Below are positions 1 to 8,959 of a DNA stretch of 64,000 nucleotides, piece by piece. This stretch comes from Brevibacterium antiquum. Its GTDB lineage: Bacteria > Actinomycetota > Actinomycetes > Actinomycetales > Brevibacteriaceae. The notes under the pieces are model-generated. The model was not told the origin of the DNA and ran no database searches. It worked only from the letters and a program-made list of their open reading frames with translations. How positions within the stretch are numbered: the stretch's first letter is position 1; each line of letters begins with the position of its first letter. Made by a program: the position numbers and the translations under genes. The stretch is from positions 124,001-188,000 of the forward strand of contig NZ_JABASX010000005.1 of assembly GCF_016107655.1 (NCBI RefSeq), in the 5' to 3' direction.

Positions 1-263
1 CGCACGATCTTCGCCAGTTCCCGAGCCGAATCGCGGACATCGGCTTCGCCCGCATCCAGTTTCGACTCGACCGCGGCGATCCGAGACATGAAGGTGCTGC
101 GGACAGGGATGGGAATCCGCGGTCGGGACTTCATCCCTGATCCCGCCGCCGCGCGCAGCAGCGGAGCGAACAGGTTGAGGACGGCGGCCAGCAGAATCAC
201 GGCGGCGGCGACATACCACCAGACCGAGATCTGCAGGGGGCCGACGAGCTCAGCGGGGCCCAC
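1..263 (-). CDS. Partial membrane protein of a MoxR/DUF58 operon
   Basis: The first 87 codons of a gene that runs off the left edge. The frame has a TGA at 274-272, so the GTG at 263-261 is the first usable start. It overlaps the end of the DUF58 gene by 14 bases, which implies translational coupling. The predicted N-terminus has one hydrophobic segment at about residues 13-32 (WWYVAAAVILLAAVLNLF), followed by a basic, Pro/Arg-rich stretch. MoxR-DUF58 operons usually continue with a small membrane protein and VWA-domain proteins, and this fits the small membrane protein. The family itself is not recognised. Confidence 0.6.
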   Translation of the reverse strand, partial: MGPAELVGPLQISVWWYVAAAVILLAAVLNLFAPLLRAAAGSGMKSRPRIPIPVRSTFMSRIAAVESKLDAGEADVRDSARELAKIV

Positions 264-1134
264 GGCGGTGCCTCAGCAGAAGAGTGTGGAGGTTGCCCAG
301 GGCTTGGTCCGGATGGGCGATTTCGGTGTGTGAGATTCCGAGCTTCGAGAGCAGGTCGATTCGATGCTGCTTGCGGCTTGCTTCTGCGGCGAGGAATTCA
401 TTGCGTACGTTCGGGTTGGCCATCACGGAGGTGGGCAGGCCGACATCAGGACGGGAGACGTCGAACGGCGCCGAGGTGGCCGGCAGCTGTGCCAGGTCCG
501 CATCGGTGATCGTAATCCACAGGATCTCGTGCTGGGCACGCAGCCGTTTGATTGTGGCTTCCTCCTTCGCGCCGAGCGGAGCCTGGTCGGAGATGACGAC
601 CACAAGCATCCGGTGGTTGATGTGCGAGGCGATCCACTGCAGCTGTTCATCGATCGAACCGTCTCTATCGGTGCCCGCCTCGGCGAGGATCTGCTGCAGG
701 AGGTTCTCCAAGTGGGCTTCGCTGCCCTTGCGGGGGGACGCAGTGGTGCGCTGTGCGCTGCCATGGATGAGCATCACGTCATCACCATGGCGTACGGCGA
801 GGTATCCGGTCATGCCGGCCATGAGGATCGCGAGCTGTCGCTTATCGACCCCAGCCGAAGTCACGGCGTCGAAGTTCCGGGACGAGTCGACGACCAGCGC
901 GAGAATGTGCCTGCGGTGGGCGACATAGCGTTTGACCAGCGGGTTCGAGTGTCGGGCCGTGGCCTTCCAGTCGATGTCGCGGATCTCGTCGCCGGGAATG
1001 TAGTCGCGCAGATCGTCGAAGTCGAGGCTGTGCCCGTGGAAGACGGAGGAGTAGTCCCCGTCGAGGAGCCTGCGGGTTCGACGGTGCGCGTGGATGGTCA
1101 TCCGCGCTTTGATCCGATTGAGCAGAGCAGTCAT
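250..1134 (-). CDS. DUF58 domain protein
   Basis: A 294-residue DUF58 protein. The family signature lies at residues 23-63: basic RRLLDGDY, then SLDFDDLRDYIPGDEIRDID and WKATAR. Residues after about 75 form the von Willebrand A-like fold (LALVVDSSRNFD, then MLVVVISDQ). DUF58 proteins accompany MoxR AAA+ ATPases and are thought to help assemble or activate protein complexes at the cell envelope; the exact role is unknown. It begins 12 bases after the moxR stop and overlaps the next gene, so the three form one minus-strand operon. Confidence 0.9.
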   Translation of the reverse strand: MTALLNRIKARMTIHAHRRTRRLLDGDYSSVFHGHSLDFDDLRDYIPGDEIRDIDWKATARHSNPLVKRYVAHRRHILALVVDSSRNFDAVTSAGVDKRQLAILMAGMTGYLAVRHGDDVMLIHGSAQRTTASPRKGSEAHLENLLQQILAEAGTDRDGSIDEQLQWIASHINHRMLVVVISDQAPLGAKEEATIKRLRAQHEILWITITDADLAQLPATSAPFDVSRPDVGLPTSVMANPNVRNEFLAAEASRKQHRIDLLSKLGISHTEIAHPDQALGNLHTLLLRHRRGPR

Positions 1135-1146
1135 CGATGCACCCGA

Positions 1147-2142
1147 TCAGGGAGTGGGGACGGCCATGAGGAGGGCATCGACAACCTGTGCGCTCGTGAT
1201 GTTCTCCGCTGCGGCTTCGAAGTTGAGTTGGATGCGGTGAGCGAGGATTCGGTGGGCCAGATCCTTGATGTCTTCGGGGATGACGTAGTTGCGGCCACGG
1301 ATCATCGCCAGAGCCCGTCCCGCGTTGGTGAAGGCGATCGAGGCGCGGGGGCTGGCGCCATATTCGATGAAGGGAGCCAGGCGACCCAGATACTTCGTGG
1401 TGTTCCTTGTCGCATGGACGAGCTCGACGAGGTATCGGGTGATCGACGGGTCGACATAGATGGTGCGCGCATATTGCTGCAGCGTCTCCACATCCTCGAG
1501 GCTGCACGAGGGCTTCGGGACAGAATCGCGATCGAAGACACCCGAATCGAGTCGCGACAGGATCTCCATCTCCTCATTGGGATTCGGATGGGTCAGGAGG
1601 TCTTTGATCATGAACCGATCGAGTTGAGCTTCGGGCAGCTGGTAGGTGCCCTCCTGTTCGATCGGGTTCTGCGTGGCCATGACGAGGAAAGGACGGGGAA
1701 GGTCGAACCGCTGGCCGCCGATCGTCGTCTGCTTCTCCTGCATCGCCTCGAGCATGGCGCTCTGCGTCTTCGCCGACGAGCGGTTGATCTCATCGAGGAG
1801 GACGATGTTGGCGTGCACAGGGCCGAGGACTGTATTGAAAGAGCCTTCGTGGGCGTTATAGATCTGCGAGCCGATGATGTCTGCAGGCAGCAGGTCGGGC
1901 GTGCACTGGATGCGGGAGAACTTTCCATCCACAGCATTGGCCAGCGCCGCCGCCGCAGTTGTCTTGGCAAGCCCGGGAACACTCTCCAGGAGAAGGTGGC
2001 CGCTGGAGAGGAGACCGATGAGCAGACTCTCGCGCAGGCGCTGCTGTCCGACGACGAAATGGTCCAGATAGGATTCCAGACCGCCCAGGATCGATTGAGC
2101 GTGTGCGATCTCTTGAGTGTTGGCGGGTGCCGTTGCCGTCAT
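1147..2142 (-). CDS. MoxR-family AAA+ ATPase
   Basis: A 331-residue MoxR-family ATPase, a chaperone-like AAA+ protein. Walker A is at about residues 55-61 (PGLAKTT), Walker B at 114-120 (IVLLDEIN), and the sensor region reads MATQNPIEQEGTYQLPEAQL, all typical of the family. The C-terminal lid is AAA_lid_2-like (ASPRASIAFTNAGRALA). It is the first gene of the operon with DUF58 and the membrane protein. MoxR proteins act in maturation of protein complexes or in envelope stress, but no substrate is evident here. Length is normal for the family. Confidence 0.93.
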   Translation of the reverse strand: MTATAPANTQEIAHAQSILGGLESYLDHFVVGQQRLRESLLIGLLSSGHLLLESVPGLAKTTAAAALANAVDGKFSRIQCTPDLLPADIIGSQIYNAHEGSFNTVLGPVHANIVLLDEINRSSAKTQSAMLEAMQEKQTTIGGQRFDLPRPFLVMATQNPIEQEGTYQLPEAQLDRFMIKDLLTHPNPNEEMEILSRLDSGVFDRDSVPKPSCSLEDVETLQQYARTIYVDPSITRYLVELVHATRNTTKYLGRLAPFIEYGASPRASIAFTNAGRALAMIRGRNYVIPEDIKDLAHRILAHRIQLNFEAAAENITSAQVVDALLMAVPTP

Positions 2143-2441
2143 GGTGGTGCCTCTCGAATCTCAACTGGCTGACAGAACAAGCATATGGGTTGACCCTGAC
2201 ACCGCACTGGACTCTTTCGTGTCAGTACCGACACATACCATTTGAAGACCGAGACACACGTGTGAAGGACGACGCGAAAGAAGCAGGGCTGGCCGTGGGA
2301 AGGAGGTCGGAGAGACCGTGGAATTGGGATGGGAACGCCCGTTCAAACGGGTGGAAACGGCCGCGAAATGGGACGCCGGGCGTTCGGAGAAGGAATCGAA
2401 TGTGACACGCCGAGGAAGTACCCACAGGGGAAAATTTTATC

Positions 2442-2593
2442 TGTGGACAGGTGTGGAAAACGGTCCCGGGCGAGGTGTCTGAATATGGCTTTTCGGCCCC
2501 ATGGGCCAGTGTCCTCGCAGGTGATCGAACTACATCGGTGTCATTCGTGACTTGTGGATGACTGTGGACGGTTTGAACACAGGGTGTGGATGG
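2442..2593 (-). promoter_or_regulatory. Cluster of five DnaA-box-like sites
   Basis: Five nonamers share the core TGTGGA on the plus strand: 2442-2450 (TGTGGACAG), 2452-2460 (TGTGGAAAA), 2553-2561 (TGTGGATGA), 2563-2571 (TGTGGACGG) and 2585-2593 (TGTGGATGG). On the minus strand they read NNNTCCACA, the core of the DnaA box (TTATNCACA; TTGTCCACA in high-GC Gram-positives). Two pairs are spaced exactly 10 bp apart, one helical turn. All have the same orientation and lie just upstream of the NrdR boxes. DnaA control of nrd genes is known in E. coli; here it is inferred. Confidence 0.5.
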
Positions 2594-2612
2594 TCGAAAG
2601 AACACTGGTGTA

Positions 2613-2659
2613 ACACTGGATATAGGGGTAGAGTCGACCTCGAACACAACATCTAGTGG
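2613..2659 (+). promoter_or_regulatory. Tandem NrdR boxes
   Basis: Two 16-mers match the NrdR consensus ACACWATATATWGTGT: 2613-2628 (ACACTGGATATAGGGG, 12 of 16) and 2644-2659 (ACACAACATCTAGTGG, 13 of 16). Start-to-start distance is 31 bp, the canonical three-helical-turn spacing of NrdR box pairs. They lie 104 bp or more upstream of nrdH, so the nrdHIEF operon is very likely repressed by the ATP/dATP-sensing regulator NrdR. Confidence 0.8.
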
Positions 2660-2762
2660 TCGCACTCGGGCATGATCTGCGTGATATTCGTCATTGTCAA
2701 GGTCATGAGCCCGGTGGAAATACCGTGAAGTCTAAGCCGAAGTGCAGAAATGAGGAGTCGCG

Positions 2763-3011
2763 ATGATCACCGTGTACACCAAGCCAGCTTGCGTCCAGTG
2801 CAACGCTACGTACCGTGCGCTTGATGCCAAAGGGCTGAAGTACAAATCGGTCGATCTCAGTGTCGATGAGAATGCCTTGGATGTCGTCAAGGCCATGGGC
2901 TACATGCAGGCTCCCGTCGTTGTCACTGATAACGACCACTGGTCAGGTTTCCGTCCGGACAAGATCGCCACTCTGGCCGGAGAGCAGACCTCGGTTTCTG
3001 TTGTAGCCTGA
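2763..3011 (+). CDS. nrdH: NrdH glutaredoxin-like electron donor
   Basis: An 82-residue NrdH redoxin, the thioredoxin-reductase-dependent electron donor for class Ib ribonucleotide reductase. The redox motif CVQC is at residues 10-13, and the characteristic NrdH motif WSGFRPDK at 60-67. A GAGGAG ribosome binding site lies 5 bases before the ATG. It is the first gene of nrdHIEF; nrdI starts one base after its stop. Cytoplasmic. Length is typical. Confidence 0.96.
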   Translation: MITVYTKPACVQCNATYRALDAKGLKYKSVDLSVDENALDVVKAMGYMQAPVVVTDNDHWSGFRPDKIATLAGEQTSVSVVA

Positions 3012-3012
3012 C

Positions 3013-3426
3013 ATGCTCCTGGTCTACTACTCGAGCAGCTCTGAGTACACCGACCGATTCGTCAGCAAGCTGCGGCACCCCTCACGCCGACTTCCCCTGC
3101 TGACAAAAGATGAGACGCTGGCGATCGACGAACCGTTCGTCCTTGTGACTCCCACCTACGGAGCCGGCCCCAATAAAGGCGCCGTCCCCAAGCAAGTGAT
3201 CAAGTTCCTCAACATCGAATCGAATCGCCGCCACCTCGTCGGCGTCATCGGCGCCGGAAATACGAACTTCGGCGAAGAATACTGTCGCGCGGCACGCAAA
3301 GTGGCCGCGAAATGCAATGTACCCGTGCTGTACCGTGTCGAACTCCTCGGAACCCCAGAGGACGTCGAAGCAGTGAATTTAGGATTGGACAAACTGTGCG
3401 CGAGCTCGCTGAAGACCGCAATGTAG
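3013..3426 (+). CDS. nrdI: NrdI flavodoxin-like protein
   Basis: A 137-residue NrdI, the FMN protein that supplies oxidant to assemble the Mn(III)2-tyrosyl radical cofactor of NrdF. The FMN phosphate loop is visible near the N-terminus ([13 protein letters not shown]). The loops TPTYGAG and [11 protein letters not shown] follow, as in the family. It sits one base after nrdH, and its 3' end overlaps the likely nrdE start by 31 bases, indicating translational coupling. Confidence 0.95.
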   Translation: MLLVYYSSSSEYTDRFVSKLRHPSRRLPLLTKDETLAIDEPFVLVTPTYGAGPNKGAVPKQVIKFLNIESNRRHLVGVIGAGNTNFGEEYCRAARKVAAKCNVPVLYRVELLGTPEDVEAVNLGLDKLCASSLKTAM

Positions 3427-5558
3427 AAGACATCATCCGCGAAGAGACGGATCTTGACTACCATGCGCTCAACGCCATGCTGAATCTGTATGACCAGGAC
3501 GGTCGGATCCAGTTCGAGCGTGACAAACAGGCTGCCAGGCAGTACTTCCTGCAGCATGTCAACAACAACACCGTCTTCTTCCACGACCTCAAGGAGAAGC
3601 TCGACTACCTCGTCGAGAAGGAATACTACGAACCCGAAGTCCTCGATCAGTACTCCTTCGACTTCATCGAAGAACTTTCGAAGCACGCCTATTCGGCTAA
3701 GTTCCGGTTCCAGACCTTCCTCGGTGCTTTCAAGTTCTACACCTCCTACACGCTGAAGACCTTCGACGGAAAGCGCTACCTCGAACGCTTCGAAGATCGC
3801 GTCGTCATGGTCGCACTGTTCCTCGCTCGCGGCGACGAGATTCTGGCTAAGCAGCTCGTCGACGAGATCATCCACGGCCGCTTCCAGCCGGCCACCCCGA
3901 CTTTCCTCAACGCGGGCAAGAAGCAGCGCGGCGAGCTCGTCTCCTGCTTCCTGCTGCGCATCGAAGACAATATGGAGTCCATCGGCCGCTCCATCAACTC
4001 CGCACTGCAGCTGTCGAAGCGCGGCGGCGGCGTGGCCTTTGCCCTGACAAATATCCGCGAGTCCGGTGCACCGATCAAGAAGATCGAGAACCAGTCCTCG
4101 GGTGTCATCCCCGTCATGAAGCTGCTCGAAGACTCCTTCTCCTACGCCAACCAGCTGGGTGCACGACAGGGCGCCGGAGCTGTGTACCTGCACGCTCACC
4201 ACCCCGACATCTACAAGTTCCTCGACACCAAGCGTGAGAACGCCGATGAGAAGATCCGGATCAAGACTCTGTCATTGGGCGTCGTCATTCCGGACATCAC
4301 GTTTGAATTGGCCAAACGCAACGAGGACATGTACCTCTTCAGCCCCTACGACGTCGAGCGCGTCTACGGCATGCCCTTCTCTGACGTCAACGTGACAGAG
4401 AAGTACGAGGAGATGGTCGACAACGCAGCTATCAAGAAGAACAAGATCAACGCACGCGAGTTCTTCCAGACCTTGGCAGAGATCCAGTTCGAGTCCGGTT
4501 ACCCGTATGTCATGTTCGAAGACACGGTGAACAAGGCGAACCCGATCGACGGCAAGATCATCATGTCGAACCTGTGTTCGGAGATCCTTCAGGTCTCCGA
4601 GCCCAGTAAGTACGACTCCGATCTCGGATACGACGTCGTCGGCAAGGACATCTCCTGCAACCTCGGTTCCCTCAACATCGCACTGACGATGGATTCCGAG
4701 AACTTCGGGCGGACCATCGAGACCGCGATCCGCGGACTGACCGCTGTCGCTGAGACCTCTGACATCCAGTCGGTTCCTTCGATTGCTCGCGGCAATGACA
4801 TGTCGCATGCCATCGGGCTCGGCCAGATGAACCTTCACGGCTACCTTGCCCGGGAGCACATCTATTACGGTTCGGATGAGGGTCTCGACTTCACGAACAT
4901 GTATTTCTACACCGTCGCCTACCACTGTGTGCGGGCGTCGATGGAGATCGCGAAGGAACGTAAAGCTGCCTTCGCCGGATTCGAGAGGTCGAAGTACGCA
5001 ACCGGTGAATACTTCGACAAGTACACCGAGGAAGCGTGGGAACCGCGCACCCAGCGTGTGGCCGAGATGTTCACCGAAGCCGGCGTGCATATCCCTACTC
5101 AGGATGATTGGCGTGAGCTCAAGGCTGCAGTTGCCGAGCACGGCATCTACAACCAGAACCTGCAGGCCGTTCCACCCACCGGATCGATCTCCTACATCAA
5201 CAACTCGACGTCATCGATCCACCCTGTGGCCTCGAAAGTCGAGATTCGCAAGGAGGGCAAGATCGGGCGTGTGTACTACCCGGCACCCTTCATGGACAAT
5301 GACAACCTCAAGTACTACCAGGATGCCTACGAGATCGGCTACGAGAAGATCATCGACACCTACGCCGAGGCCACGAAGCACGTGGACCAGGGGCTGTCGC
5401 TGACCTTGTTCTTCATGGACACCGCCACGACTCGTGACATCAACAAGGCGCAGATCTACGCGTGGCGCAAGGGCATCAAGACCATCTACTACATCCGGTT
5501 GCGCCAGCTCGCCCTGGAGGGCACCGAGGTCGATGGCTGCGTATCCTGCATGCTGTGA
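3396..5558 (+). CDS. nrdE: Class Ib ribonucleotide reductase alpha subunit
   Basis: The large catalytic subunit reducing ribonucleoside diphosphates. The open frame extends upstream inside nrdI, but conservation begins near [14 protein letters not shown]. The GTG at 3396, with AGGA upstream, is therefore chosen, giving 720 residues. The substrate-site segment [20 protein letters not shown] lies at about 166-185 and includes an active-site Cys. NLCSEIL at about 392-398 holds the radical Cys and catalytic Asn/Glu. The C-terminal redox pair is CVSC, just before the final Met-Leu. No N-terminal ATP cone is present, as expected for class Ib. The exact start is uncertain by a few codons. Confidence 0.95.
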   Translation: MRELAEDRNVEDIIREETDLDYHALNAMLNLYDQDGRIQFERDKQAARQYFLQHVNNNTVFFHDLKEKLDYLVEKEYYEPEVLDQYSFDFIEELSKHAYSAKFRFQTFLGAFKFYTSYTLKTFDGKRYLERFEDRVVMVALFLARGDEILAKQLVDEIIHGRFQPATPTFLNAGKKQRGELVSCFLLRIEDNMESIGRSINSALQLSKRGGGVAFALTNIRESGAPIKKIENQSSGVIPVMKLLEDSFSYANQLGARQGAGAVYLHAHHPDIYKFLDTKRENADEKIRIKTLSLGVVIPDITFELAKRNEDMYLFSPYDVERVYGMPFSDVNVTEKYEEMVDNAAIKKNKINAREFFQTLAEIQFESGYPYVMFEDTVNKANPIDGKIIMSNLCSEILQVSEPSKYDSDLGYDVVGKDISCNLGSLNIALTMDSENFGRTIETAIRGLTAVAETSDIQSVPSIARGNDMSHAIGLGQMNLHGYLAREHIYYGSDEGLDFTNMYFYTVAYHCVRASMEIAKERKAAFAGFERSKYATGEYFDKYTEEAWEPRTQRVAEMFTEAGVHIPTQDDWRELKAAVAEHGIYNQNLQAVPPTGSISYINNSTSSIHPVASKVEIRKEGKIGRVYYPAPFMDNDNLKYYQDAYEIGYEKIIDTYAEATKHVDQGLSLTLFFMDTATTRDINKAQIYAWRKGIKTIYYIRLRQLALEGTEVDGCVSCML

Positions 5559-5566
5559 CCAATGAG

Positions 5567-6706
<1,140 letters not shown>

Positions 6707-6747
6707 GTCATCTGCTGAGTCGCTGAGTGCCGAACGCGCCTAGATCT

Positions 6748-6787
6748 GCGGCCCATCCGAGCGGTATTGCTTGGGTGGGCCGCTTTT
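6748..6787 (+). terminator. Intrinsic terminator of nrdHIEF
   Basis: GCGGCCCATCC pairs with GGGTGGGCCGC (11 bp, one wobble), followed directly by TTTT. It lies 41 bases after the nrdF stop. Confidence 0.85.
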
Positions 6788-7084
6788 CTGCATCTTGGAT
6801 CCCTTGGACGGGGCACTCCGGTGGAAAATCGCAAAGCACAGGTTCAAGCTGCGGCTTCCGTCTGTGGTTCGACACGTGAGTTGTGGAGGGGTCGCAGGAG
6901 TCCGTTCACGGTCGACTAACCCAACGTCAGTCGGGGCGTTCAACTTGCTCGCATTACCTTCTGTGAAACTCTGTCGGTCTGTCTCTCTCGCTTGCTGCGC
7001 TCATGAGCGGTGACAGGAGCCCCCAACACGAATATCGATTCTGGTCACGTGGCGAGGATAAAGCCCTCGCGAAGGAGGCCAGCG
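6788..7084. other. Intergenic region without recognised gene
   Basis: About 300 bases between the nrdF terminator and the 3' end of the minus-strand exporter gene. Short open frames here lack ribosome binding sites and recognisable sequence. No RNA gene seen. Confidence 0.5.
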
Positions 7085-8242
7085 TCAGCCAGATTCGCGA
7101 GCCGATCGTGCCGACGCGACGTCGTCGACGATGACAGCGATATGCTGCATGCTTGCGATCAGCGACCCATAGAGGGGCCAAGAACGCTCCGGGAGCCCCT
7201 TGTCCTCGACCATTCGCACGGACAGCTGTTCGAGCCGCTGGTAGATCGGTTCGACCTCCGCATCGGGGTCGGCAATCGCCCGTCCTGCATCCCGGACGAC
7301 GGAGGTCCATTGCTCACGGAACCGCGTGTCCCATTGGCCGTTCTCATATGAGCCTTCGCGCAGGGTTCGCGTCAGATGGCGCAGATGGGAGATGCCTTCA
7401 TCCACGCGCTGCAGGATGTTCTCATAGCTGGCATCTTCAGAAGACATCTGGGAATCCTGAGCCTCGTCCGATGGAATGCGCTTGCGGCGAAGGCGATCAC
7501 GCGGATTCGCCTTCTGGCTCTCACGGGCGAATCTGACCGACTGCCATGCCGAATTCAACTCGTGGCTCATCGATTCGGTCTCCTTGAACCAATCATCGGC
7601 TTCGGCGGTGTCCCAGTCGTCATCCAGTTCATCTGCCATGTTGACCAACATGTCACCCATGCGCCGGTTGATGCTGTCGACGTACCGTGCTGCCTGCTGA
7701 TCCCGCAGAGGCGGAATCACCAGGAGGTTGACGACGATGCCGACGGCGACGCCTATGCAGAGCTCCAGGATCCGCTCCCCGAGAAAGGGCTGCTGACTGT
7801 CGAAGCCGCTGCCGAGGACGAAGATTCCGGTTGTTGCAATCGCAATACCTTCATCGCGGATCCACGGCAGCCGCGCAGCAGTGAGGCCGACCAGGAGCGC
7901 GAGAGCAAAAGTCCAGACGCTCACCCCCAGGTAGTTGCCGATGACGAAGGACAAGGCAACACCGAGGGTTGAGGCGATCGTCGACTGCGCTCCGCGAGAC
8001 AGCGAGCGGTGGACTGTGGCATGGACTGTCAGCAGCGCCGCCCACGGAGCCAGGAACGGCATCTGGGAATTCAGGACATTATCAGACAGCCACCAAGCGC
8101 CGGTGGCCGCGATCACCGTCTTGACGACCTGCAGGATGTCGGTGACGACCTCGGGGCGTCTGGCCAGAAGCGATAACTGGTGTCGCGAGTTCTGCTGCAA
8201 TGGTCGCCCTTTCGGACAGAGTTCATGTCGGACAGAGTGCAT
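7085..8242 (-). CDS. Aromatic acid exporter (FUSC/ArAE) family protein
   Basis: A 385-residue inner-membrane protein. The N-terminal half (about 40-185) has several transmembrane helices, including a PFLAPWAALLTVHATVHRSL segment typical of the FUSC/ArAE family that exports aromatic acids. The C-terminal half is a long acidic, helical cytoplasmic domain. The last hydrophobic segment before it ends in NLLVIPPLRDQ. Start choice is uncertain: the first 20-25 residues are polar and basic, so an internal start is possible. A strong terminator at 8316-8356 isolates it from the small gene upstream. Substrate unknown. Confidence 0.75.
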   Translation of the reverse strand: MHSVRHELCPKGRPLQQNSRHQLSLLARRPEVVTDILQVVKTVIAATGAWWLSDNVLNSQMPFLAPWAALLTVHATVHRSLSRGAQSTIASTLGVALSFVIGNYLGVSVWTFALALLVGLTAARLPWIRDEGIAIATTGIFVLGSGFDSQQPFLGERILELCIGVAVGIVVNLLVIPPLRDQQAARYVDSINRRMGDMLVNMADELDDDWDTAEADDWFKETESMSHELNSAWQSVRFARESQKANPRDRLRRKRIPSDEAQDSQMSSEDASYENILQRVDEGISHLRHLTRTLREGSYENGQWDTRFREQWTSVVRDAGRAIADPDAEVEPIYQRLEQLSVRMVEDKGLPERSWPLYGSLIASMQHIAVIVDDVASARSARESG

Positions 8243-8315
8243 GGAGTTATCACCCTACAAGGCACATATGGTACGTGACTGGCATGGGCGAGGGGCAGTG
8301 GGCGGAAAATGGAAA

Positions 8316-8356
8316 TGCCCGACATGTCGCAGGTGAAACCTGCGACATGTCGGGCA
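8316..8356 (-). terminator. Perfect 19-bp hairpin terminator
   Basis: TGCCCGACATGTCGCAGGT (8316-8334) and its exact reverse complement (8338-8356) enclose a GAA triloop. On the minus strand the stem is followed by TTTCCATTTTCC, so it acts as a terminator for the small gene at 8431-8595. Each arm contains the 10-bp palindrome CGACATGTCG. Confidence 0.8.
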
Positions 8357-8430
8357 GTGATCAGGCTGTCTTGGTTCTCGCTCTGCTTAAAACCCAGCAG
8401 TGCGAAGGAAAACCTGACAGACGGCGGCGA

Positions 8431-8595
8431 TCAGGCCGCCAGCGGCGTGATCTCACGCAGCGATGAACCGGTGAACAGCACGACGCGGCCGGTCATGTCA
8501 CTGATCGTGACTTTGCCGTTGCGGGTGCTGATCTTAGGATCAATCAGTCCTGCATGCTCAATGGCACGCTGGACCCACTGTGGGAACTGAGTCAT
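8431..8595 (-). CDS. Small hypothetical protein, 54 aa
   Basis: A short frame starting ATG at 8595, preceded by the strong ribosome binding site AAGGAGGGAACG. The product begins MTQFPQWVQRAIEHAGL and continues with DPKISTRNGKVTISD, MTGRVVLFTG and SSLREITPLAA. It has no signal peptide or membrane segment; an amphipathic N-terminal helix is followed by probable beta strands. The ideal Shine-Dalgarno and a dedicated 19-bp terminator 75 bases downstream argue it is real. The family is not recognised. It has its own 364-bp upstream region after the carboxypeptidase gene. Confidence 0.7.
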   Translation of the reverse strand: MTQFPQWVQRAIEHAGLIDPKISTRNGKVTISDMTGRVVLFTGSSLREITPLAA

Positions 8596-8959
8596 CGTTC
8601 CCTCCTTTCTTAGCTACTTCGTCGAACGGCATGCATCAACGCATACCGTTCTCATTGTTTTCGTGGTGGCGACGGGGCAGTCGCCGAGGTGCTGGCCGAG
8701 TACCGGAGCGAATCGGATGCTGGCCTGCTGAAATGTCACCGTGGTGTGGGTTGATCCTTCACGGTGGGGGATCTGCGATTCGAAGTGAGACAGTGTCCGT
8801 GGCGAATCATTTGCAATGTCGAACCTGGATCTGATTTCTCGCTCATGAGCGACGTGTCATCGTGCTCAGCGGATCAGATCGTTCAATGAAGCCGGACGAC
8901 TTCGAACGCAAGACATCAGCTTAACCGCATCGGAAACGATAAGTCAAAACAGTGGTTGA
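8596..8959. other. Intergenic region upstream of the 54-aa gene
   Basis: 364 bases between the carboxypeptidase stop and the small gene. It must contain the small gene's promoter. The only structure seen is an imperfect inverted repeat at 8624-8651 (GAACGG-C-ATGC, 6-base spacer, GCAT-A-CCGTTC) directly upstream of the ribosome binding site, a possible operator or leader hairpin. No gene seen. Confidence 0.5.

Larger units (their letters stand above)
2143..2762. other. 620-bp intergenic region between moxR and nrdH
   Basis: No convincing gene is present. The region separates the divergent moxR and nrdH genes and must hold both promoters. Its right half carries five TGTGGA sites (2442-2593) and two NrdR boxes (2613-2659), listed separately. 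A GAGGAG Shine-Dalgarno at 2752-2757 serves nrdH. The left part, 2143-2430, shows nothing recognisable. Confidence 0.7.

Noticed and set aside
364-2172. A 602-codon open frame on the plus strand
   Set aside because: It lies opposite the well-supported DUF58 and MoxR genes and its product has no recognisable features; a codon-bias shadow of high-GC genes.
2442-2593. Replication origin
   Set aside because: DnaA-box-like sites are present, but there is no AT-rich unwinding element and no dnaA, dnaN, recF, gyrB or rpmH gene; a regulatory cluster is the simpler reading.
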